Assembly (NCBI GenBank): GCA_039602395.1
Contig: JBCNJP010000003.1
Location: 19,182,956 to 19,246,955 of the forward strand
Direction of reading: 5' to 3'
DNA length: 64,000 bases
Origin: Deinandra increscens subsp. villosa
Lineage: Eukaryota; Streptophyta; Magnoliopsida; Asterales; Asteraceae
Under the pieces are notes generated by a model. It was not told the origin of the DNA. It saw only the letters and a program-made list of their open reading frames with translations, and made no database searches. Position numbers and translations under genes: made by a program. This document shows positions 24,885-35,200 of this stretch, piece after piece; the first letter of the stretch is position 1; each line of letters starts with the position of its first letter.

Positions 24885-25198
24885 ATGATGAAGGTTTCTT
24901 CCTCCGCCATCGCCGCATCCATTCTTGCCGCATCCACGGCGGCTCTCTCTTCCTCCTCCCATTCTAATTCATCCACCATTCAGGTGCGTCGATTTCCCCC
25001 AAAATATCTTAATTTTAGGGTTTTATCGTGTTCAGGTTACGTAATTGTTAAACCAGTGGAAGATAACTGTATTTGTTGATCTGATTTCAGGAATTGGGAG
25101 GGAGAAAGGTCGGGAAAATCAGTTTGGAGAAGGAGAAGTTCGCACCGAGATTCGATGGGTTGAAGTTCATCGAGACGTTGGTGACAGCTCACCGGTGA
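24885..25198 (+). CDS. Small conserved-looking plant protein, 68 aa, two exons
   Basis: Exon 1 is 24885-24983 (33 codons, Ser/Ala-rich: MMKVSSSAIAASILAAST). Intron 24984-25090 has GT and TTTCAG borders. Exon 2 is 25091-25198, ending FAPRFDGLKFIETLVTAHR and a stop. The charged, well-ordered C-terminus resembles a small uncharacterised plant family that ends the same way, as I recall. The N-terminus could be an organelle transit or membrane-directed peptide. The function is unknown and I give no symbol. A TATA box is 100 bp upstream. The sequence just after the stop begins the segmental duplication (25269), so the paralogue should lie just outside the left window edge. Confidence 0.68.
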
Positions 25199-26969
25199 CG
25201 GAAGTTGCAGGTTTTCTAACCTATCTGCTTAAGTTTCATTCCAAAGCTAGTTGCAATCAATTTTCATTATTTGTTTCGTTAAGAGGCAACTAGTTGTAGG
25301 ATTGTAACGTTTTGATTTGGTTTGATGGGGGAGGGTTATTATTGTTGCTATTATTATTTGGATCTGTGTGCTAGATCCCATTTGTATTGCTATTTGAGGT
25401 TGTTAACAGACTTCTTTTGATTTAATGAAAAATGATTTTATTTTTCTTGAAAATTTTGTACAGAAGTGTGTTCTTCAGATGTTACCTTAGATAGTTGAGT
25501 TAAACTTAAAGCCAATGGAGGCTGTGTTATGGAACATCTTTTCCAAATGATTATCATGTTTTCTTGTAAATAGATAATCGTTATGAAAATGGTGACGGTT
25601 TAACTCTTTAAATCTTTACAAATGCAAACTTGAGTTTTAATTTTTACAAATGCAAGGGTGATATTATATGTTATTGAGAGAAGAATACCAATAATTCTTC
25701 GGTATGTGTGTGATTTTTGTTGCTTTCAGTTTTTGTGTCTACACATTTGGTTGATGTTATTGGTATTGATGTTATAGGTAGAAAAATACCACTGATCTTT
25801 CGGTATGTGTGTGATTTTTGTTTCTTTCAGTTTTTGTGTCCAAACATTTTTGTTTAGAATTAAGAACACAAACAACATTTTTTAGAGTTAAGAAACCTAC
25901 GCATTCTATAATTGCTCTTATATTATGTCATTTTGTAACACATTCTATAATTACCCTTGTATAATATCATTTAGTCACACATTCTGTAATTACTCCTGAC
26001 CTCTTGTATTGTATCATTTTGTCTGACTTTAACGCTGACTACTTGAAATGAACAACATTTTTTTTAACATATTGATTACCTTTAGAGTAGAAACTTTTTA
26101 TCCCAAATAACATTTGCAGACAAGACGCTTAGTTGTATCTAACTATTGCCCCATGAACATCACCTCCCTCTTGGATTACATGGACCACACTCCTTTAAGG
26201 AAACCAACCTCGATTCTTGAATAATCCACATCACTTATGGTTTTATTGTAACAAAAGATTCCCCTTTTATGTGGAAAAGGCCTGTTTCAATAATTATGAT
26301 CTTATGTATGGACAATTTCTCAATATCGTCTGCTAGTCGCCTGATCGTATATCAAAAGAAAGCTTCAAGGCCTTAAGATGCATCTTTTATCCAATAGCGA
26401 AGAGCCTGAACCAAGATTTCCAGATGAACTGGTAAGGTATTAGTATATTTAATAACTCTATGTGGCTTAAGACCTGCACCATTCATTATCCCTCCACGCT
26501 TTCTCCACATATTTGTGTTGATGCCTTTGTTTCTCACCTCAATTCTAGGACCCATCCCTTTTAAAAACAAATTATTAGCTGCAATCAAAATGGTTGTAAG
26601 ACAAGCTATTGACTCGAACCAAAATTATGTTAAGACAATTCGATGCGACATTCTTAATATCCGAACCAAAATACTGTTAACTAATAAAAAGTACTTTATA
26701 TATATATTTTTTCGTGTTATGGATTTGAACCCATAATCTTTTAGTTTGAAAACCCCCATTTACCATCAACCTATCCTTTTTTAAGACATTTAATATAAAA
26801 ATAATGTAAATAATATTTGAAAATAGAACAAATAAAATAAAGAAGTTTGTTTACATCTAGGCCAACATTCCTTGAAGAAAGACAAATCCAAATTCCCTAG
26901 GTGCGTCTGTGAGCAGTTGTGAATTTGTGATACAACTTGCCTGAGCTGATGCGATGCATCTATGTGTAC

Positions 26970-27420
26970 ATCTTTTTTTCTTCTTTTTTTTAAAGAGCAA
27001 TCCGAGGCAATTTTATTATAAATCCCAACAAAACACCACAGATTTAGCAAGAGACTTAACCCAAAAAAGGGACAAACACCGCAGCCAAACAAAGCAGACA
27101 AAGAGAGAAAGAATGACACCCAACCGGCCAACCCCATCCTCCCAGCTTTAATTGACGTGGATCTCCCACATGCTCCAGTCCACCATAATATCCTTGGCTT
27201 TACCTTTGACCCATTCGAAGGCGATGAGCACCTTTCTAACACACGTTTTCATTTTCTCATTTGCCGAGATACTATTGGCCATTTCAAACAAGTCTTTTAT
27301 CTCAAAAGTATAGATCAGAGTCCCTCTGATCCAGTCCCCAACAACTGCCCACACCAAGCTAGCAGCATCATAGTTTAACAGAACATGTTCCCCATCCTTC
27401 GGGGATGGATAGGGTGGCGA
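26970..27420 (-). pseudogene. L1-type LINE 3' fragment, copy B
   Basis: The counterpart of 2657-3065 without the TIR transposon. The minus-strand frame starting at about 27357 reads VWAVVGDWIRGTLIY and continues with an L1 ORF2 C-terminus-like stretch, then a 3' UTR ending in an A-rich run near 26975. Confidence 0.5.
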
Positions 27421-27424
27421 TTCA

Positions 27425-28130
27425 ACCGACTTTGTTGTATGTAACCGACTCTTGGATCATCAAAATGACTCATGCGCGAAAGTTGGAGACGTCTAAGATG
27501 AGGATCTTAAGATGGATGTGTGGCCATCACAAGAGGTTGGACCGGATAAGGAACGAGGCTTTTAGAGGTGAACTACAGGTAGCGTGTATCTCTAATAAAA
27601 TTAGGGAAGGGAGGTTGAGATGGTTCGGGCATGTGAGGAGGAGACCGTGATGGCACCTGTAAGGCGCGTGGAGAGACTCACCATTAAGGAGAATTAGATT
27701 GATCTAAACTGGCGCGGGAGGAGCTAATTAGACATAATTTGTTTGACCTGCACATTTAAGAGGATATGATCAAATGATAGGATTAGATTTGTTTGTTTCC
27801 GTGTCTACCGTTTCCTATGCGTGTGGTTGTCTACCTAGCTTAATGTCATGTGTGGGTGTGTCTCTGTTTGTGTTTCACTTCAGCCCTAGACTTATCTATT
27901 GCATTGCATGTTGGTTTTTTTTTGTCTTCTTACGGTTCCTACCTTGGAGTCGTACGCAGTCTTTTGTATGTGTTAAATACTAATATTTGTGGCTTGTCGT
28001 TTCTTTTTTGTGTGTTTTTCGAGTTACGGATCTTTTTAGGTGCAACATCTTTATCCCTTAGGTCAAAGGTAAGGTTTGTTACCATCCCATCCTCCCCAGA
28101 TCCTATCCTTTGGATGAGATATTGTTATTG
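27425..28130 (+). pseudogene. RTE-type LINE 3' fragment, copy B
   Basis: The counterpart of 3070-3775. The frame is slightly longer (from about 27405 to 27650) with DSWIIKMTHARKLET, MRILRWMCGH, DRIRNEAF and GRLRWFGHV, and the same RTE-like 3' tail (CCATCCTCCCCAGATCC). Confidence 0.8.
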
Positions 28131-28587
28131 TTCCACATTCTTCGGGAAATCAACACATAATGAGCAAATAATCAATAGGATACCCACGTTCCTTTTTTGC
28201 AATGCCACCCAAGTAGGTATCCTATCCAAGAGAGCTCTCCACATGAAGATAGGGGTGAGCATGGTTCGGTTCAGTTCGGTTTTTTGCTCTGACCGACCGA
28301 AACCTGACTTTTCAGTTTCTAGGGAAAAAACCGTTTGGTTTTGGTTTTTTTTTTGGTTTTCTTACTTTTTTTTATTTTTCGGTAATATGTTGTTAATATA
28401 GAATTTTTGGCTCTAATTGCCCCTTCGGTTCTAGAGTTCTCATCATATGTCTGATCTCCTAGCTCGTATTCTTGAAGCTCAATGCACCTAAGTCACAACA
28501 GTTAACTTGCATGAGTAACTATCTTGTGGTGTTTAACTTGAGCTCAAAACCAAATCCAGTGGTCTTCTTTATTTCATGGATCGTCTC

Positions 28588-28765
28588 TGGATTCCTGACC
28601 GAGACGATCTTTGAGCCTTTATCATAAACGAGGTCCACAAGTCTCGTTATTCCATCCATCCTGTTGCAGATAAGATATACCTGGATCTTCGAAAGCTCTG
28701 ATTAGTAGCCCGACATGAAGAAAGATATTGCATTTTTCGTAGCTAAGTGTCTTACTTGCTCATAA
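28588..28765 (+). pseudogene. Gypsy integrase zinc-domain relic, copy B
   Basis: The paralogue of 4235-4412, starting WIPDRDDL and containing HKSRYSIHP. It has stops at different places from copy A and loses the frame before the second cysteine pair. Confidence 0.68.
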
Positions 28766-29301
28766 ATACACAATATTTACTAGAAAACTTGATTTTCATT
28801 ATTTACAAATTTTTTTGAACAGTTCATTATTTACAAATTAAATTCGTAACTTTGGAAATATTCTTGAAAAACAAAATATTTCTTGACATACGCCTTATAA
28901 CTTATAAAACTTATTTATAAGTTAGTACAAAATCTAAATAAAATTAAAATAATTTCTTTTTGAAATATTTCCAAATCACTTAAAAATGGTACCTAAACCC
29001 ATCGGAAATACATAATATTTACTAAAAAACTTGATTTTTATTATTTACAAATTAAATTTGTGACGTTTGAAATATTTTTGAAAAACAAAATAATTATTGA
29101 CAATAAGCCTTTATAACTTTTTTATAAGTTATTACAAAAAATAAAATTAAATAAATAAATAATTTTTTTTAATTTTTTTTTCCACCCATAATAATATTAA
29201 ATTAATAAAATGAATAACAACAATAGTACTAATAATAATCTTTAGATGATATCATTGAACCTATGCTAATTCTATTTATGTTAATATATGTATACGGGTA
29301 C

Positions 29302-29406
29302 GTCACCAATCTTTTTTTACTTTTAAACAACTTTTAGTCTTTTCCTCTAACAGATGCACGGAAATTATATGCAACTACACAGCTTGTGAATTTTACTTAT
29401 TTCGGG
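29302..29406. other. About 100 bp present only in copy B, bounded by CGGGTA repeats
   Basis: Copy B reads CGGGTA, about 100 bp, then CGGGTAAATAGC, where copy A has a single CGGGTAAATAGC (4899-4910). One repeat plus the intervening DNA was therefore probably deleted from copy A by short-repeat recombination. Confidence 0.7.
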
Positions 29407-29449
29407 TAAATAGCAGGAACATGTGAGAAAAATATTTATCTAAATATAA

Positions 29450-30235
29450 TTAACAAAAAATATCTGGTCGTTACTATAATCCACGTCCGGTAACCGAACT
29501 CGGTGATCAGGTTCGGGCAGGCCACTTGATTTTCATTATCGAACACCGGTTCCTGATTTCGTTACGGGGGTGAGAATGGTTCACCAAGAGGAACCGTATA
29601 AGGTTCATCGCCAAACCCATAGTGGTCGTCATAATCATAGCCGACGTGAAGGGCCCATGACGACCGTGCTCCTTCGCCATAAACGTAGTTCTGGTTAGAT
29701 CGACAAGACAATAATTATGTTTTTAATAATAAGTAACTAATAAAATTTATTAGAGGACTCGCCTGGTTCAAATCTAAATAACCCTTGTTCAAATCTGGCA
29801 CCGGCATATTTGACTGGTTAGATTGACCTTGACGGTCGCAACTTTGACCTCGCCATACCGCTAGATCGTGAAAGACGTCATAATTTTCACGTTCGTGAGG
29901 GGGTTGACCCCCATAGACAAAATAAGGATCAGGTACCTAAAAAACAAGACGATGATTACGCTTTTAGTAATAAGTAAATAACTAATAAAAATATTAGAGG
30001 ACTCGCCTGGTTGAAATTTAAATAACTGACGTTCAAATCTGGCACCGGCGTATTTGTTTGTTGTGACGGTCCCGCACCATTTCTGGTTCACGAACATGTT
30101 TACTAATTTTCATACAGAAATGAAAAAAAATTAATTAGTACTATACCTCGTTTATTTCTTGATTCCTCGTAGAGTTTGAATCGTCACGACCAAAAATACC
30201 CTCCACATCAAAGTTCCAGAATGACATGATTAGGT
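29450..30235 (-). pseudogene. Multi-exon gene of unknown family, copy B (better preserved)
   Basis: On the minus strand are four blocks: about 30230-30155 (GIFGRDDSNSTRNQEINE then GT), about 30090-29995 (NGAGPSQQTNTPVPDLN, ending NQASP), about 29945-29745 and about 29700-29465. The third block has HERENYDVFHDLAVWRGQ and ends PVPDLNKGYLDLNQASPLI. The fourth has SSWALHVGYDYDDHYGFGDE, EPYTVPLGEPFSPP with one stop, and CPNLITEFGYRTWI. Blocks two and three end with the same P-V-P-D-L-N...NQASP sequence, i.e. a duplicated exon. I do not recognise the protein. L-D-L-N resembles an EAR-type repressor motif, but that alone proves nothing. Confidence 0.42.
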
Positions 30236-30718
30236 GGTATTATCAATTCAGGTGATGGATATTTTTCTGTAAACTTACAGAAGAAAAACATAAACAGATT
30301 GAGAATGAAATATCGATGGAGGATGAAATATCAAAGGAACGAATGAATTCTCGATTACGTTTTCTATCGTATTTCACATTTCAAAGTTCTGAAAAGGTGA
30401 TTGGAAATTTTGTCATGAAACAAGGCGTATTGTATGATATGTGGCGTATCAAGCCTGCAAGACATGACACCACCTCCTGCTAATTGATTCTTGATAAATA
30501 ATCATACGAGGTGTATTGCCTGATACACGGCGTTTCAGTTAAGTCCAAAATTCGATCGATTCGCCTGTTGGGATTCGAATACGAGGCAACTTTTAAACGT
30601 AGCGTATAACATAAAATGTTGCGTACTAGTGACATGGATTAGACATTAGACATACCTTTGATTATTGTCGGGGGAAACGAGGTGTATCATGTAATACGTC
30701 ACGTATTAAGGGTGTCAT

Positions 30719-30753
30719 TTGGGGTGGGGGTGGGGGGTGGGGGGTGGGGTGGG
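30719..30753 (+). repeat. G-rich tract with quadruplex potential
   Basis: More than six runs of three to six G separated by single T, then GGGGTGGGAGG, in the segment present only in copy B. Confidence 0.8.
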
Positions 30754-31712
30754 AGGTGTACCATAAGCAAAAGCAGGTGCTATACGATTTGGTTTAAAAC
30801 ATGCTGGTTATTGGTTTGGTTACGAGGTCGGTTCTTTTAACTTCCGTTTGATCGTTTAAATCTTTAAAATCGTACAAGCGGTTTTGTTGTTGTTTGTTTC
30901 AGAATCCATCCATATAAAACCGGACTAGATTCTAAGATTAGCATATATTTTCTTTTTAGATATTTGTATTATGTATACTCAACAAGTTTTCAATTAGTCG
31001 CGTGTTGTTGTATGGCTAACCTAAATATATAAAGCAACTGCATTGGTAAAACGGTAAAACGCAACGTAAATAAACTATTTGAAAAAACAAAGGGTCGATT
31101 ACAAAAATTTTGTTAGAACTCTGAAACGCTAAATAAAGTATGTTATGTTTTTGATAAGTTGTATGAAAGCCCAATAAGCCCAGACTGTTAAACAAAATGG
31201 GAACCAACCCGTTTGTAATGGTTCTTTTTTAAATATTAACATTCATCTTTGGTTTTTTATAATAAAAACTCGTTACTAACTTTTTGAATTACAATTTGAC
31301 CTAAAACCGTTAAAAGGGGACCGTGAATACCCCCATGTGAAATTGTTGATGGGCATGAACTTTAAGCCAGCCAGTGGCGAACCCAATTCTTTTTTTCATG
31401 TAGGCTCGAAAATTTTCAGCATTCGGTCATCCATTGTTATATACAACTTTTGTACTTGTTTAGTTCGGTTCAAGTCGCTTCACAATTAAAAAAAAAACCG
31501 ACTAAAATTCAAAATCAACCAATTCACAATTCGTCTTTCAAAACTATAACCAAATCACAATAAAAAAACAAACACCTAACAAAAAATTAAAACAAAGAAT
31601 CAAAGAAACCAGTTGTTGTCAGTATTAACCACAACTAAAAAACCAACACCAAATTCCAAAAACAGAAACAACGATTAGCCCAAAATATGTAAAACTTTAT
31701 CGTTTTAAAATT

Positions 31713-34301
31713 TTTGTTGGAAATTCAGTAACGATTAGAACAATCAGAACAGTATGCAAAAAACACCACAAAAATACAATCACGAACATTTCGGAGCTAC
31801 ATTCGTGTCCGCAGGTCGTGCGTTCAGAATTTCGACCCGATTGACCATTTTTCGGACCCCCCACCTCTGCGCGAGGGGTATGAGCTAGAGTAAAACATGA
31901 CACAAGTGATATCTAGAGCTGAGTGGGCATATTTTTAAACTCAAATCATATGACATCAAGAGTTTTGTTTTTGTGTTCGTTAGTTAAGTGAAATGAAATA
32001 TGTTTATATTATTAGATAAAGAAATGACAATAGGTGCATATATTATTTGATTGGTAAAGATGTCAAAATGAATCTTTCATCTTTTCTTGTAAACCGTCAA
32101 CAGAGGGCTGAGTGGGGCATATTTTTTATGGAAAATTGACAAAATTTGACTATATGGTTCACAAGTCAAATAGTAATTTACAAGCGGCTGTTCATAAAGT
32201 TTTTTTTTTTTTTTTTTTTAAGTAGTAATTTACAAGCGGGGTAATTACTAGTTTACTACCGATAGTTGCGTTGAGAATTTTTGTATTTGCGTAAAACAAG
32301 AATAAAATTAAATTTGACACGTTTAGCTTTAAACAAAATCTTTGTTGTAAATATAGATAAAAATAAAATGTTATAATTATATTTTTTATAATATCATATA
32401 TTAAAAGTTATAAAAAGAAAAGTAAATCAAGTTCAAAATAAAAGAATTTTTTTTTTCCTTCATCCCATATTGAATTTGAATAGAATTCATATGAAAAGTT
32501 AATAAAAATAGACACATTAGACGATAAAAAACATTATATCTTAAAAGTCGAGAGAAGAACAAAATATATGTATGTTATTATAGGTAATAACATAATTTAA
32601 AGGAAAATGATAATACGTTAAAAACATCAAATATGGAACGGTTCTAAACATAATTCATACGCAAAGTGTAAAAACCCCCCTTTTTTTTAAGTTTGGATTC
32701 AGATCGCCCAAACCAAAACTTTAAGGAAAGACAAGAATGGCCATGTTGACCATTCTTGTTACCAAAATAGCCTCTTGACTTTTTATTCCTCAAAATAGGG
32801 AATAAATTTATATAATAATAGCAGGAAAAGTAAGAACATTCACACAATAGGTTCTCCATCTAAATCCTTATAATTTATACTTTTATTATTATTTTTTTCT
32901 CTTTCACTCACAACCATAATTAAAATAATATTTTTTATACCTTTATCATTACATTTTATTTCTCTTCCAATCCCCAAATTTTAACAAATCACCACTTTTT
33001 TTTATCAAATATGCAGATTTGCTAAACTTTTTATCTCTCTTCTACTTACAACCACTCACAACCAAACCTTAAATTTTATAGATTTACACACATATATTTT
33101 AAGAAACTTACCGTGAATGCTCTAACATGTTCAAATGTAAATTTGGAATGTAGATTTGGAATGTACGGAAACGATTTATTTTAAAAGTTACAAGGAAAAA
33201 CAAAATAAGTTTAAAAGTAATTATAAATAATAAAACAATTTTTTTTACCGTGGTCACACACTCTACTTTTACATTTATTCTACATCTATAATCATTACAC
33301 ATCTAACTTTTGATTTAATGCACCTTATTTAGTTACTACCTATCCCTTTATTACAAATAAAATTATATATACTACAATAATAAAGAAGCAAAAAATGGGA
33401 ATGTGATATTTTTTTTACAACATTATTCATCTTGAATTAATAAAGGAAGAAAAGGGCATGTGGAGGCCGCAAACCGAAAGGAACAAAAAGAGGCAAAAGA
33501 TCTTAGTTCTTCACTGAAATGCAATCTCATTCAGTTGGAACAAACCTTTTGTTCTTTTGCATGCATGAGTCAATAATTGATAACGTTAGATGAAATGTCC
33601 TCTCAAATTGTTATATCATAACTTTCAATAATGTAATAAGAGTGAATATATCTAGAGAGTAGAGAGTGTGCGTGATTTCATGTGAGACCATACATGTGAG
33701 GGGTAACATAAATAACTAACATTATAAGACAACCCAATAGTAGCTCGATGAATCGTGACATGTTATTGACCTAACACCTACTTTCTGACCGAAGATCTAC
33801 TTGATAAAATCTAGCCACATAAAGTAGTAAACAAGTCAAGCTGACCTGTTAGCTATTCTATTCGGCTCGTAAAAAGTCAAATTTTTATTGAGCTTAAACA
33901 AGCTTGAGCTTGAGCTAATATTATGAATGATTTAATAAATGAGCTTGAGCTAGCTTGCAAGCTTATAAGAGCATTATATATATGTATATATGGTTCATTT
34001 GTGAACCACCCCAATTCGTGAGAACCATAAAAACTATGTGTAAATGCATATATATAAATTATTATTATATATAAAATTCCATAAAATAATCAAATAATAT
34101 ATATAATATTATATAAAATAAGTATAACTATAGACATATATGACAAAATCAAAGAACTAAATTATAAAACAAGTTAAATTCGAGTCAAGTTTAAACACAA
34201 TTAATTTCTCATAAGCACAGCTTAAGTTTAAGTTTAAAGTAATAAACAAGTCAAGATTTAAATCTAACTCTTTTAGGTCTAAACGAATACTAACTACTAC
34301 T
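31713..34301. other. AT-rich intergenic region
   Basis: No gene is recognised. It includes a poly-T run of about 20 near 32201-32219. A hairpin-like block near 32695-32780 contains GACAAGAATGGCCATGTTG and its inverse. An arrowhead of GAGCTTGAGC repeats lies at about 33890-33970, of the kind seen in plant MITEs. No element borders were found. Confidence 0.5.
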
Positions 34302-34638
34302 TGTTACCGGGTCACATGATGAACAAAATAAAAATAAAGAAAGAGCCGGGGTTCGAACTGATGCTGCTACACAAATTCAACCGGGTTATAACAAACCGGG
34401 TTAAACCCGTGTGCTCACTGTTTTGTTACAAGATCCGCGTGCTTATGTTTGTATGGGTCGGAGGCAGTTAGAAGTTTGTTATTTAAACTTTACCATAGTT
34501 TAGTTAACTTAACCTCTGGTTAATAGTTAGTTGGTAGTTAGCAGTGTTAGTTTGTATATATGATAGATTTTCAGCTGTGCAATGCAATGAAGATACTTCA
34601 ATTGCTCAATTTGTTCTCTCGTTTACTTTCTCTCAACA
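34302..34638 (+). repeat. 5' LTR of the young Copia element
   Basis: A 337-bp LTR from TGTTACCGGG to CTCTCAACA with a TATATAT box near 34555. It is nearly identical to 38496-38831. Confidence 0.96.
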
Positions 34639-34650
34639 TGGTATCAGAGC
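34639..34650 (+). other. Primer binding site (initiator tRNA-Met)
   Basis: TGGTATCAGAGC begins directly after the LTR end. It is complementary to the 3' end of plant initiator tRNA-Met, the standard primer for minus-strand cDNA synthesis in Copia elements. Confidence 0.93.
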
Positions 34651-34780
34651 AATAAGCTCCGATTTCCTGGTTTTTCCGATCATTTTTCCGGCGATATTCC
34701 GATCATTCTTCCATTCTTTTCTGTTCGTTTTCTTCCGATCGTTTTCCTGCTCTTCTGTTTCTTTTCCGTTCGTTCAGATC

Positions 34781-35200
34781 ATGACTTCTTCCAGTACCAA
34801 TTCGTCTCTTTCACCTTCGATTGCTTCTTCCAGTCCACTTTATCTTCATGCCTCTGATCATCCTGGTTTAATACTTGTCACAAATCAATTCAACGGTTCT
34901 GGATTTGCAACCTGGAAACGTTCAATGATCATTGCTTTATCAGCAAAGAATAAGCTCGGTTTCATTGATGGAACAACTCTTAAACCTACCGACGATTTTG
35001 AAATAGATGCTTGGAATAGATGTAATCACATGGTAATTTCTTGGATACTCAACACTTTGTCTTCTAATATCAGTCAAAGTGTGCTTTACACCGAAACAGC
35101 CAAGCAATTGTGGACTGAACTTGCTGAGAGATATGAACAATCAAATGGTGCTCAAATCTACCAGTTGCAGAAGAGCTTATCTCAAGTACAACTGAGAATG
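34781..35200 (+). pseudogene. Copia gag, C-terminally deleted
   Basis: Start MTSSSTNSSLSP at 34781, then LVTNQFNGSGFATWKRSMI, the usual N-terminal gag signature, and TAKQLWTELAERYEQSNG and IYQLQKSLSQ. The gag core and CCHC zinc knuckle that should follow are missing. The sequence jumps within about 20 bp to SAQSISFANFAG, which normally sits just before the protease, in a different frame. Gag assembly and RNA packaging would therefore fail. Confidence 0.88.

Larger units (their letters stand above)
25269..31712. repeat. Segmental duplication, copy B
   Basis: Collinear with copy A (1-6872 plus 14924-14958 and 16656 to about 16700). It lacks the TIR transposon, the Copia element and the MULE, and so preserves their empty target sites. 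Copy B has extra segments of about 230 bp (near 26200-26440), 100 bp (29302-29406) and 240 bp (near 30530-30770) relative to copy A. Copies are direct repeats about 25.3 kb apart in the present sequence. About 25269-26960 and 31290-31712 show no gene. Confidence 0.93.

Noticed and set aside
26373..26588. Minus-strand 71-codon frame in copy B
   Set aside because: Copy A lacks a corresponding open frame and no domain is seen, so it is likely chance.
31697..31903. Minus-strand 68-codon frame with a hydrophobic end
   Set aside because: No family recognised. It lies at the ragged end of the segmental duplication in AT-rich DNA.
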